Assembly (NCBI GenBank): GCA_023362775.1
Contig: JALMGJ010000001.1
Location: forward strand, 91,452,501 to 91,516,500
Reading direction: 5' to 3'
Length of the DNA stretch: 64,000 nucleotides
Origin: Charina bottae
Lineage: Eukaryota; Chordata; Lepidosauria; Squamata; Charinaidae
The notes beneath the pieces are model-generated. The model saw nothing but the letters and a program-made list of their open reading frames with translations, did no database searches and was not told the origin of the DNA. Positions 31,231 through 41,627 of the stretch are shown here, piece by piece (the first letter of the stretch is position 1; every line of letters starts with the position of its first letter). Position numbers and translations under genes: made by a program.

Positions 31231-33344
31231 TTTTTTTTTACCATAAGTTTTATTAATTTTAAAATACACATTAAAAGCTAATACAAAAGAAAAGAAATAG
31301 AAATACAAAGTAAGAAAAGGGAAAAGAAAAAGTGAAGTCAAAAAATAACAAACAAGAAAAAATATAGAAAATAGATGTCCTCCAATTTATCCTTGAACTT
31401 TAAGTACAACAATTAACTTTAAATGTTAGTCCTTAATACAATACACAGAAACTTTTCTTTGTCATATACCGTTTGATTTCTATAATCCAATCTTCTGTTC
31501 TTCATATAGGTTTCACCTTTCTTGATATCTTCCAACAATCCATCTCTGGTTTCTACTCCTTAGAATAGTAATCAAATGTTCGTTGTTGCATCAATTAAAT
31601 GTTTTCCATTTGCTCTTTCCATTTTTACATCTATATTTATATCTTCAATAAAGTCCAATTAGTAAAACAAATAAAGGCCTTATCTACATCTAATAAAATA
31701 CAGTATATTCTGTTCATGTTATGACTATATATTCCATTAATACATAATCTAACATATTACATAACATAATACATAATATAGCAAAAATACAAAACCTAAC
31801 ATAACATATAACCTAATACATACAACATATTCTTGTAATAACCTACATTCTAATTCCATCTCATCATCTCATTGTCTTCTCATAAATGTGTCTCCAGAAA
31901 GAGTAATATATAATATCAACCTATTTATTTATAATCTTGTATCTTACACTTAAAATATCATGTTTTTATGCATCTGTAAATTTCTCATATCTGTGCTTAC
32001 TCTGTGTACAATACCAAATCCGCATTTTCATTCACCTTGCATTCCAAATCAATATCAATAAATCTCCTGTTTAGGTTATGCCAATATCACAATATGCAAC
32101 TTGTTTATTTCTGTAACTCATATGGGATATCAAAATGTTTATTTTGCCATATCTATCAATTTGCATATTAAAATCTTCCTGTCTCAGCTGCCACAATGTA
32201 TTTATGCCCAAACATTTAATAGACCACTTCCTGTAAGATATCATAATCTTCTTCTGTACCAATACATTCAAAGTCCTCTTTCCCTGTTTCTCTACTGGTT
32301 CGAAAAATCTTTCCTCTGTTTCTAAATCTGTCCCTTGTACCTTCTGTTCCTGAGCCACCAAAACTATTAATATACGTTCTATGGATTTCTTAATTTGCAA
32401 AAAATTTTTGCTGGTTTCTTCCTTAAAATCCTGAAGTACTGTGAGAAAGGCCATTATTTATTGTTCAAAGCGTAATCAACTGCCGTAGTCAAAACAAAAA
32501 AAATTCTCAGGGAGCAAGGAACAGCTGTTCTATTATTTATCAATAATGTCTATTTCTTTAAGTGAGAGAAGCTTTTAAAGTAAGAGATGAAAAAATTCCA
32601 CAGAGCAGTATTTCAAACAGTTTGTAAAGGGAGAGATGAAAATATATTCCAAATGAAAAATAGTCCTTTCTAAAAAAAAATAGAAAAAGAAAAAAAAAAA
32701 GGCAGAGAGGCACACATTCTCTATACTTTATTCTTTATTCTTCTTTATTCTTCAGGCTGCAAGCTGCTTAACCCAAACAAACAATTTCTCAAAAGTCAGT
32801 TAGTTTGTGAGTGAGAAATACCAACAAAGTCTCTTAAGTCCCAATTTCTCTGATACAAAAGAAAGGCAGAAAAATACAAAACTTGTTCACTATGTTGCCA
32901 AAATAAAATCTATCAAACTTCCACCAAAATTAATTATAGCAAAGAAAACACAAAATTAGCCAACATTTTGAACGAAGTCCAAAGATAAATTTTAGAATAA
33001 TAAAAATGTACTAATCTGAAAAAGAAAACTAATATAAGGTGATCTAAAAGCTGGCTGTCACTCTTGTGTCTCCCAAGAGACTTACTGTTCTCTGCAGAGC
33101 TAGAATCCTCTTTCGGCCATTTCATTGCATTCACTCCCCGTTCTTCTCCGCGGTGGAAACAACAAAGAAAAACAGGAGTGTGCAATTACAATGGCTCTGT
33201 GAGCAATCTTCTGGTTCCCCCTTCTCCAGGGGGAAACTTCAGTGGTCCGTAGACCCCTGCAAACAAGATAGAAAGTTAGCCAGGTCTCAGAGCTCAGAGC
33301 TCTGAGAAACTCTGACTTGTCGAGCTGCCAGCCAGGCTTGGAGT
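31231..33344 (-). mobile_element. L1-like nonautonomous retroelement, minus strand
   Basis: A 19-bp duplication GCTTATCCCCTAATTTTTA flanks it (31212-31230 and 33345-33363). The T-rich left end is the 3' poly(A) side ('TTAATAAAACTTATGG' on the minus strand) and the right end is the GC-rich 5' end. The internal sequence is A/T-rich. The architecture and length (about 2.1 kb) match the element at 61697-63791, but sequence similarity is limited, so it belongs to a related family. Confidence 0.75.
32071..32454 (-). pseudogene. ORF1-like fragment of the L1-like element
   Basis: 127 codons on the minus strand. The N-terminal part ('LQDFKEETSKNFLQIKKSIERI') is coiled-coil-like and comparable in position with the 152-codon ORF at 62631-63089. 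No RNA-binding domain or RT was recognised. Confidence 0.4.
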
Positions 33345-33589
33345 GCTTATCCCCTAATTTTTATAATGTCCTTCTTTTAATTATTCCATCACCCATCTGG
33401 ATTTCTTAAGTATTTATTGTACTGTATGACTGAGGTTTTATATTTTTTAGACTTTTTAACTTACTATTGTAAACCGCCCAGAGTTCCCCATAGGGGGAGA
33501 TGGGCGGTTATATAAATTAATTAATTAATTAAATAAATAAATAAACAAATAAATAAATAAATAAATGGTCAATGAAACTGATCTCTGTA

Positions 33590-34070
33590 TAAAAAAATGG
33601 CAATCAGGTTGGTCTGGCATGATATATTCTGGATAAACCATGCTGGCTTCTGGCAAGCTATGCATTTATTTCTAAATGCTAACAAACCGACTGAAATAAT
33701 CTGTTCCAGTGTTTTGCCCAGTACTGACATCAAACTAACAGATGTGTAGATATCTCATTCCTTTTTAACCCCTTTTTGAATATTTGTCCTTCTTCAGTCC
33801 TCTGGCATTATGCCCACTCTCCATGGCTTCTCAAAGGCTCTAAGATTACATCTGCAAGCTCTTTCAAGACTTGTGGTCTGTTCCTGAATCATATCAATGA
33901 GAGATGACCTCCTTGTCTCTTTTTCAGTCTTTGGAAAATAAAACTGAGAAACCTCTGCACTGGAGGAGCTATTGTGGAATACTGTACAGAGAGTTTGAAG
34001 CAGCTCTTCTCCCTTAACTTCCTCAAGAAGCAGCTGCCTGAGAAACACTCTTCTGCAAAGGTTTCAACAG
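33590..34070 (-). mobile_element. CR1/L3-type LINE 3' region
   Basis: Minus-strand CR1 3'UTR phrases seen on the + strand include 'AACCATGCTGGCTTCTGGC', 'CTAACAGATGTGTAGATATC', 'TTCTTCAGTCCTCTGGCATT' and 'ATCAATGAGAGATGACCTCC'. Diverged. Confidence 0.6.
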
Positions 34071-35114
34071 ATAAGGGAGGGGCAGCAGTACTTCTATAAC
34101 CAGAATAATTCCTCGCATTCCCTTTGTTATACTCTTCCTAGTTCAAATTCAAATGGCTTCTTCCCAGCTCCTCTGTCTTTGTCCTTCTCAGAAGCAGCAA
34201 CAGAAGGTGTTCAATGAGACTTACAAGGAGACACAAAGAGTTTCATTTTTTAAAAAACAAAAGCAATGCTCTGTGTCTAGAAAGATGAGATATGGGAGAA
34301 GCCTGCACCTTTGTTACTGCCCTGTTTCTCAATCTACATTCGAACCCACTTCTCCAACAAAGCTGTAACTGGCCTCATGAGAAAAGCAAACGGGACCATT
34401 TGTTTCAGCTTGCACAACACAAAAGAGGAAGACTAGGCCAAAATGGAACTGGGTAGTTTGTGGCTCAGCACATTGGGGGAACCAAGCCATCATCTTAAGC
34501 CTAAGTATGGTTTGTTTGGGCATAGCATAATAAGTAGATACAGTAATTGTGATTTGTTCAATAGAATTTAGGGTTTAGTGTATTGTGTGAACCCATCCAG
34601 TGAGTATTTTCTTGTTTTCCCTTTTAGGATGAATAAAGCATAGGAGGCTGCCTTATTCAATATCAGATTATGGTTCCATCTAGCCAATATTATTTACATC
34701 AGTGACTTTCTTATAGCATGGTGGCATTTATTCGTTTGTTGTGGTGGTTTAGCTCATTTGCAACCCAACCCATTTTGTAAATTTATGGTTCAGTGTATTG
34801 TGATACTGGGCTTGCTAAGTAAATGGATTGTATGAACACAGCCAAAGATAGTTCTGCAGATTTAAGATAAGGATCTTGCCCATCCCAACACCTGCATCTG
34901 GGCTCTATGGATTGCAAAGTATGTGGGGGGGGGGGGTTAACGGAGCTTGGGTTCTTTCCTTTAGATCAGAAAAAAAGGCAGGCAAAATATTAACTCTCTC
35001 CACTTGAACTTCAGCCAGGCTCCTTCTCTTGTAAATTTAAAAGATTATGTAGATTGATTGAATGGAGATGGTGGGTCAGGCTCCTGGTTTTCTTGATTTT
35101 CTTGCTTCCCCCTC
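34071..35114. other. No gene seen
   Basis: Unique-looking, with a G-run near 34925. Confidence 0.4.
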
Positions 35115-35307
35115 CCTTGTTGTTGTTTATTCGTTCAGTCGCTTCCGACTCTTCGTGACTTCATGGGCCAGCCCACGCCAGAGCTTCCTGTCGGCCGTCC
35201 CCCTCCCTTGCTTTGGTTTTATTATTGTTGTGAGCTGCCCAGAGGTGTGTTTTACAAGATGAGTGCCCATATAAATCTAATAAATAAATAAATAAATAAA
35301 TAAATAA

Positions 35308-35350
<43 letters not shown>
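35115..35350 (-). mobile_element. RTE fragment (minus) joined to an L2 tail (+)
   Basis: 35115-35205 is the reverse of the 3' end of the RTE family at 5406-5696 ('CGTTCAGTCGCTTCCGACTC', 'GACTTCATGGGCCAG'). 35220-35350 is an L2-like tail ('GTGAGCTGCCCAGAGGTGTG') ending in (AAAT)n. Confidence 0.75.
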
Positions 35351-35351
<1 letters not shown>

Positions 35352-36427
35352 AAAAAAAAATTCATGGAAACTGGATTGTGGATGTCTGATCCTCTAGTCT
35401 AGTTGGCATGTCTCACCAATGCCACAATAAGCAGCTGGACATCACAATCCTGGTGCCAATTTTATTGATTTTTTTGGAAGTGGAAACAATTCCAATATTC
35501 AATACTGCCTTTGTGGCCATTTTCAGATATTTGTGTTGGAGCAAAGCTCAATGCTTAAATAGATAGAAACTTTTATTCATGATCACTGATCAACACAAGG
35601 CTAACCTATTCTGGAGCCCAGCCATTTTATTTGAACTGTCCTTGGTCCTGAACCATTATTTTCTTTTTGGATCCTGCTTAGAACTGCAGTTTATATATAT
35701 ATCTGGACAATATGCTACCTGACAGCAGCCTGTCTTAAACAAAAAAACTTGGACCTCTGCCTTCATTTTATGCAGAATTCAAGATAGTCAAGGTGACTTG
35801 CAGTGACATAGTACTCAAATGACATTAGACAAGAAGATAATACAAATGGGCAGCATTCTTCAAGTGGTATCTTTGATTAAATTGTTCTATTTTTGCAGAT
35901 AAACTTGTCCCATAGAAGCCAACCCTACTAATTTATTACAAATACATTGATCTCATATTGCTCTAAGGGCCCTTTCAGAATAGTGGGTCATTATTGCTCA
36001 TAACAATTGTCACCCTATTTTTTGTTCCTACATTGTGAAAGTTGTAGAGAGTTCTTGGAGGCATCACATATTTCTGTTCTCACTGTGGATGAGGCTGGGT
36101 TGTTGACACTTGACCTTGAGTCCCTGATCAGAAAAGAAGCAATGCTCCATTTGAAGGAGGTAACACTTCCTGGCATGAAATGTTCACAGATTCAAGCAAA
36201 ATACTCAAACTTGGGGATTGTTCCACCTTTTTAAATTTATTTTTAAAATCAGAATAAAAATAAAATTAAAACCTTGTAAAAGAAGTGTGTGAAACGTGAG
36301 AGAAGGAACAGAGGCTTGAAAAGGTTTGTTCTAATAATCTATTGCAACTATCATAAAGGAATCACATCTTTCTCTTATATTTTCTCCCTGATTGAAGAGG
36401 GCCACAATATCTGGGGTGGAAGAATTT
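35351..36427. other. No gene seen
   Basis: AT-rich. The frame at 36007-36234 has no recognisable domain. Confidence 0.4.
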
Positions 36428-36532
36428 AGATGATGACTAGATGACAGCAAAGAGGTAAAGAAGAATCTAACTTTGCTGTCATCTAGTGGTCATCTGGATT
36501 TTTACAGACCAGATATGGTTGTCCTACAATAG
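36428..36532 (+). repeat. 25-bp inverted repeat within the CTCF-like dispersed repeat
   Basis: Arms 36428-36452 and 36471-36495 pair with two mismatches around an 18-nt loop. The right arm contains GTCATCTAGTGG (one mismatch to the reverse CTCF core) and continues with 'TCATCTGGATTTTTACAG'. Confidence 0.8.
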
Positions 36533-37027
36533 ATTAGCATTTTTCTCACATTTATATACAGAAGGGAAGGCAAATCCAGCTTGTAACATTTTTATGCAGA
36601 TCGCAGATGTCTACAATAACCTTCATTAACCTGGTGTCCACCAGAAATGCTAAACAATTAGCATAATCCCCGAGACCACAGTGATCGGAAATTTTAGTCA
36701 CTGTTGCCCATCACGTGTAGAAGCATCAGGCTGAAGGTCTGTAAGATAAGAACTGAGAGATCTATTCACCAAGAGCATAATCTTGTCCTTTCAAATTCCG
36801 CTATCTAATTTTAATGTCTGTGTCATAAGAGCTCTGTAGGTTCACAACTCACAGAACCCAAGATACCTTCTTGTGATTTATTTTTTTCTATGAGAACAAG
36901 AAGCAATATTAAGCACTTGTTTTCAGAAATGGAACATACCTTAGGCACTACAGTAAAATTCTTCTGGAAAAGGCATTAAGCAGGCTTGATTTGTGTGTAT
37001 TTAGCCATGTGTTTAAAAGTTAACTGT

Positions 37028-37079
37028 TTCTCTTCTCTTCTCTTCTCTTCTCTTCTCTTCTCTTCTCTTCTCTTCTCTT

Positions 37080-37172
<93 letters not shown>
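37028..37172 (+). repeat. Compound microsatellite (TCTTC)n-(TC)n-(TA)n
   Basis: About 12 pentamers, about 27 TC units and about 16 TA units in direct succession, implying ongoing slippage and unit switching. Confidence 0.97.
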
Positions 37173-37177
<5 letters not shown>

Positions 37178-37920
37178 CTACAATGTCACCTCAAGTATAT
37201 GTATGGATTTCAATAGCTATTCCTATATACCTACTTCCTACTTTAAGTAAAGGGGAATTATTTTGGCTGCTTTCTCTCTTTCTTGGCTGGTATGATCTCT
37301 CCCCTCTGACTTCTTCAGCTTTCCAGGAATGTCATCTGCAGTGCATAGAATAATCCATCATTGCCCATATTTCTTCTTCACTGAGTCTTTTCCAGAACCC
37401 ACACCCACCTCCACTTCAAGAGTCTTGCTCCAGGCTGTCCTGTAACCAACAAGAAGTCTTCAACAGCCAATGCTTTCTAGAATCCACTTTGTTTTACCAG
37501 CCATTATCACCCTCCTCCTTCCCAAAAGTCTTTCTTTCAGTTGCCAGCTTTCTCGTTCTCCTTTCAAACACAACAGCACCCACCCACCCCACCCCGCTTA
37601 TATGCTGTCTCTTCTACTCTCAGGGTCTGCTATCAGCTAAAAAGAAAAGCCATGTCTCTCTGGGTATATATGTAACAGGATAGCAGAGAGTCACGTGTGA
37701 ATGATGTTGCCACACCCACCCTTTATTAAAGTTTGGGGTTATTTTCCACAACCCTTCTGCTGGTTGTACTGGTATCTGTATGGCAAAACATCAAACCCTC
37801 TACTAAGCTATTGGGGTGTCTTTTCTTTTCTTTTCTTTTTTTCTTTCCCCCCCATAAAGTATTTTGTCTTTTATATAGTAATGGGGGTGTTGTTATTTAG
37901 TTTATGTATCATATTACATG
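37173..37920. other. No gene seen
   Basis: Pyrimidine-rich AT/CT sequence without a recognised feature. Confidence 0.4.
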
Positions 37921-37921
37921 A

Positions 37922-38242
37922 AGGGGCGCGATGGCTCAGTGGTTGAGACACCAGGCTTGTCGATTGGAAGGTCGGCGGTTCGAGACCCAAGCACCACGTG
38001 ACGGAGTGAGCTCCCGCACTCGCCCCAGCTCTTGCCAACCTAGCAATTTGAAAGCATGCAAATACAAGTAGATAAATAGGTATCACTTTGGTGGGATGGT
38101 AACAGCATTCTGTGTGCGTCATGCCGGCCACATGACTGCGGAAGCGTCTTCGGACAGCGCTGGCTCTTCGGCTAAGAAACTGAGAAGAGCACCGGCCCCT
38201 AGAGTCGGACACGACTGTGCAGGGGAAAACCTTTACCTTTTA
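37922..38242 (+). mobile_element. Sauria SINE
   Basis: The tRNA-derived head GGGGCGCGATGGCTCAGTGG (A box) and B box 'GGTTCGAGACC' lead into the central 'GTCATGCCGGCCACATGAC' and 'GCGCTGGCTCTTCGGCTAAG'. The BovB-like tail 'GAGTCGGACACGACTGTGC' ends with CCTTTACCTTTT. This is the squamate Sauria SINE, mobilised by BovB. Confidence 0.93.
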
Positions 38243-39769
38243 CTCTCATATTACATATAAATAACTAATGTTTTTAAAGAAATTTTAACCGTCATGTATT
38301 TTTAAAGCTTAATAAACTTTTAAAAACTCATGCCATAATAAATAAGTTAGGTTTTAAAGTGCTAAAGACTTCTTTTGTGTCTTTCTGGTTTCCCTTTGTG
38401 GAATTGAGATTGTAGATTTCTCAAGGTTCCCCTTGCACCTGGTCACACAGAAGGGTTCACATAGTTTATGGTTAACCAAGTCACTGAAAGAGCTAATGCC
38501 TGAATTTGCATGACACACACAGCTTGATTAACTTTAGCCTTGATTACTTTTTTGTATATCAGTGTATTGTACCAAGTTATTAGCACTAAATCGCAAATTT
38601 TCTATCTAGATATAGAACTATACAAAATAATACAAAACATCAAACATTTTGACCCACAACTAAAATAGCTAAGTGGAATCATATTGTCATAGGCTAGAAT
38701 TCTAGAATTCCATATACACAGGAAGGAGAAAGAAAGGGAGGCAGGGCTGCAACAGGGGAGGAAATAGCAGCTGGGCCATTCGCATATGCCAAGTGAGAGG
38801 TTGAAACCCAGAAGTGCCTGGAGATTAAGGTGATGGGTCAAAGGCTTCGTAGATAATATGGATTTGGAGGAAGAACTTGAGCATACCCATTACACTATTC
38901 CCTTTGAGGATAAGCCACTTATTCACCAAAAAGGAGAAAGAAACAGTAAGCCATAGATGCGAGGTAAGGAAAATAAAACAAAACGCTGTTAAAATTATTT
39001 TACATTGTGAAGGAGTGGTTGTAAAGGGGAAAATGCCATGCTGTTTCCTCTCACTTTTGTTTCTCTGAAAGTTTAAGGGAGTCCTTTAAAAGAATTCAGC
39101 TGTTTAAAACAGGGCAATTCCTTGTTGGCTTGCTGGACTGGAGGAAAGATGCTGGCTTTCGAAGTGTCAGAAGAACAGAAGAAATCAAGTTAAAGAGTTG
39201 AAGAAAAAGAAAATGGGGGGTGGGGGACAGAAAGAGGAAAGCTGGAGGAGTAAGGTTGGGAAAATAAAAGAAAGAGAGAAGTCCAAAGATGCTCTGAGAG
39301 AGAGGAGGCAGCAGCATATAAGTATGTGTGTATTGTACAGAATTGCTGAAGAACTCCTCCGTAGCAAAGAAGGGGAGGAAAGATAGGCCTTGACAGCCAG
39401 AGAGGAGATTCCAGCTGTGGGGGACCCAACCCAAGCTGGGAGAAGAAGAGACAGTGATCCAGGTGGGTGGTGCCAGGGTACGCCCTGCTGGGGGAAGTTC
39501 CCTGGAAGTCACAGGGCAGCAAAAAATGTAGTAGTGACAGGCTGTGACCCTAAAGAGGGCACCAACCTAGAAGAAGAAGGAAGGGAGAGGAAAGTGGTTA
39601 GTCTCCCCTACCTTAGGAGTGCCAAGTGGCCAGTATAAAGAAAAACCTGCACACTTGGCTAAAGAGGTGCAAGAGATGTCCGGATGGTTGGGCTGATAGT
39701 AGTGCAACTACAATTAGCGGGAGTGAACAGCCAGCCATACAAGCAGGAAGCAGCCACACTGGCAGCTTT
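38243..39769. other. No gene seen; purine-rich stretch 39190-39380
   Basis: The strand asymmetry at 39190-39380 (long G/A run) and the following 39380-39640 produce overlapping open frames without recognisable domains. It may be 5' sequence of an unclassified element continuing at 39850-40416. Confidence 0.35.
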
Positions 39770-39850
39770 TTATTTATTTATTTGTCCAACTTCTATCACC
39801 GCCCATCTCCCCCCACAAAGGGGACTCTGGGCGGTTTACAACAAAAGCTT
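39770..39850 (-). mobile_element. L2-type LINE 3' tail
   Basis: Reverse of the L2 tail: (TTTA)n then 'CACCGCCCATCTCCCCCCAC' and 'GGACTCTGGGCGGTTTAC'. Confidence 0.8.
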
Positions 39851-40416
39851 TCCCAGCTAAAAAGAGAAAGAGGCACTAGAGCTCAACAAAGCACAGTGGA
39901 AAAAGAGGGAAGGATGGGAGAGAGGCACAGAGCCAATGGGAGGCAGCTCAAGGGAGCCAGGAAGTGTGGCCATAATAGCAGTCAGTGCTGTTTGCCACAA
40001 CATCAACAGAGGCAAAGAAATCATCAAGCCAGAGAGGCCACAGAGAGCACCATGACAGAGCAGGCTAAAGCAAGAGTCGAGCCAGAGTGGGCCAGATGCA
40101 CTAAGTGGCCGAAAGAGACAAAGTCGAACAGGCAGTGCTAAACGGCTATCACCACAGAGCCAAAGCCAGATGGAACACCATCAGCCAGCACTAGAAGATG
40201 TGGCATTGTGGTGATGTCAGTACCAACACCAGTTCCAACACCATGATGGTCAAGTCCAGCTGAGTCCGCTGACAGCAGAGACTAGCCAACGTTAAGTTAG
40301 CCAAGGGAGAAGTACTTGGTGGTGTGTAGGACCTCAAGACAGAGCTGAATCTAGCATGGAGAATAGAAGTCAGGTTAGGGCTTAGGAAGAATAGTAAAAC
40401 GGAAGTTAGAATAAGG
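39851..40416. other. Purine-rich unclassified sequence
   Basis: A purine-rich stretch with a 171-codon frame overlapping from 39626. No domain was recognised. It may be an element interior split by the SINE pair at 40432-41163. Confidence 0.35.
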
Positions 40417-40431
40417 TTAAAGAAAATAAAA

Positions 40432-40772
40432 AAGGGGGCGTAGTGGCTCAGCGGTTAAGATGCCAGGCTTGTCGATTGGAAGATCACAAGTTCGGAGGTT
40501 CGAATCCCTAGCCCCGCGTGACGGAGTGAGCTCCCGCACTCGCCCCAGCTCTTGCCAACCTAGCAATTTGAAAGCATGCACATGCAAGTAGATGAATAGG
40601 TACCACTTCGGTGGGAAGGTAACAGCGTTCCGTGTGCGTCATGCCGGCCAGATGACCGTGGAAGCGTCTTCGGACAACGCTGGCTCTTCGGCTAACAAAG
40701 GGAGATGAGCACCGGCCCCTGGAGTCGGACACGACTGCACAAATGTACAAGGGGAACCTTTACCTTTTACCA
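40432..40772 (+). mobile_element. Sauria SINE, first of a pair
   Basis: Full-length head, central domain and RTE-like tail (GGAGTCGGACACGACTGCAC, CCTTTACCTTTTACC). It carries a duplicated 'GATCACAAGTTCGGAGGTTC' B-box area. No target-site duplication directly flanks this copy alone. Confidence 0.92.
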
Positions 40773-40831
40773 AAACTTTAAAATACGTTGATTTGTACTC
40801 TTTGGGTTTGTACTCTTGGAAAAGAACATAA

Positions 40832-41163
40832 GGGGCGTGGTGGCTCAGCGGGTAAGACACCAGGCTTGTCGATTGGAAGATCGCAAGTTCAGAGGTTCGA
40901 ATCCCTAGCCCTGCGTGATGGAGTGAGCTCCCGCATTCGCCCCAGCTCTTGCCAACCTAGCAATTCGAAAGCATGCAAATGCAAGTAGATGAATAGGTAC
41001 CACTTCGGTGGGAAGGTAACAGCGTTCCGCGTGCGTCATGCGGCCACATGACTGTGGAAGCGTCTTCGGACAACGCTGGCTCTTCGGCTAACAAACGGGG
41101 ATGAGCACCGGCCCCTAGAGTCGGACACGACTGCACAAATGTGCGGGGGGAACCTTTACCTTT
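40832..41163 (+). mobile_element. Sauria SINE, second of a pair
   Basis: Same subfamily as the copy at 40432 ('GATCGCAAGTTCAGAGGTTC'). It ends CCTTTACCTTT. A perfect 15-bp duplication TTAAAGAAAATAAAA lies at 40417-40431 and 41164-41178, outside the pair. Confidence 0.92.
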
Positions 41164-41178
41164 TTAAAGAAAATAAAA

Positions 41179-41442
41179 CAGAGCTTAGAAGGCTAAAATA
41201 ACCTTTTAAAAATGGTAGAACTAGGATAAAAATAATGATTGCAAATTGGAAGGTGACAGGTAATCCTTTTTTGTAATGAAAAGCATTTTTTAATAATAAA
41301 ACATTTTTGGAAGTGATGTGTATGCACCCGGCTTGAGATCTGTACCATCCTGATCCCACAACATACACCAATTATTTCTCTCCATATTTTTCTATCTTTG
41401 CAAACATCCTGTCACTGCTTTACACTCTCGTTTTCTAAATCT

Positions 41443-41475
<33 letters not shown>

Positions 41476-41619
41476 ATGTGCCATCAAGTCACTGTCAAAT
41501 CTTAGTGACCTCATACATAGATTTTCCCCATGATGATCTCTCCCTAACCTGGTCTTTCAGGTCTTCCAGTGGTGCACTCATAGTCACTGTAAAAATCTAT
41601 TTTTAATGGTCTCATTAAT
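41179..41619. other. (GATT)n and old repeat, interrupted by BovB
   Basis: A GATT array lies at 41445-41475. It is followed by 'GTGCCATCAAGTCACTGTC' and 'CTTAGTGACCTCATAC', an old squamate repeat of unknown class that seems to continue after BovB at 44787. Confidence 0.5.
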
Positions 41620-41627
41620 TGCATCCA

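Larger units (their letters stand above)
28119..33540 (+). mobile_element. L2-clade LINE, near full length, dead, with two nested insertions
   Basis: The order is 5' region (about 28119-28389), endonuclease part (28390-28857), RT (29770-30597), C-terminal part (30600-31200), then after an insertion the 3' tail (33345-33540) with 'ACCGCCCAGAGTTCCCCATAGG' and (AAAT)n. Nested inside are a Penelope-type piece (29249-29334) and an L1-like element (31231-33344), each with target-site duplications. This is a source-type template for the many L2 tails in the window. Confidence 0.85.

Noticed and set aside
39096..40141. Overlapping frames of 60-170 codons in purine-rich DNA
   Set aside because: No domain, conflicting frames on both strands and strong strand bias; better explained by composition.
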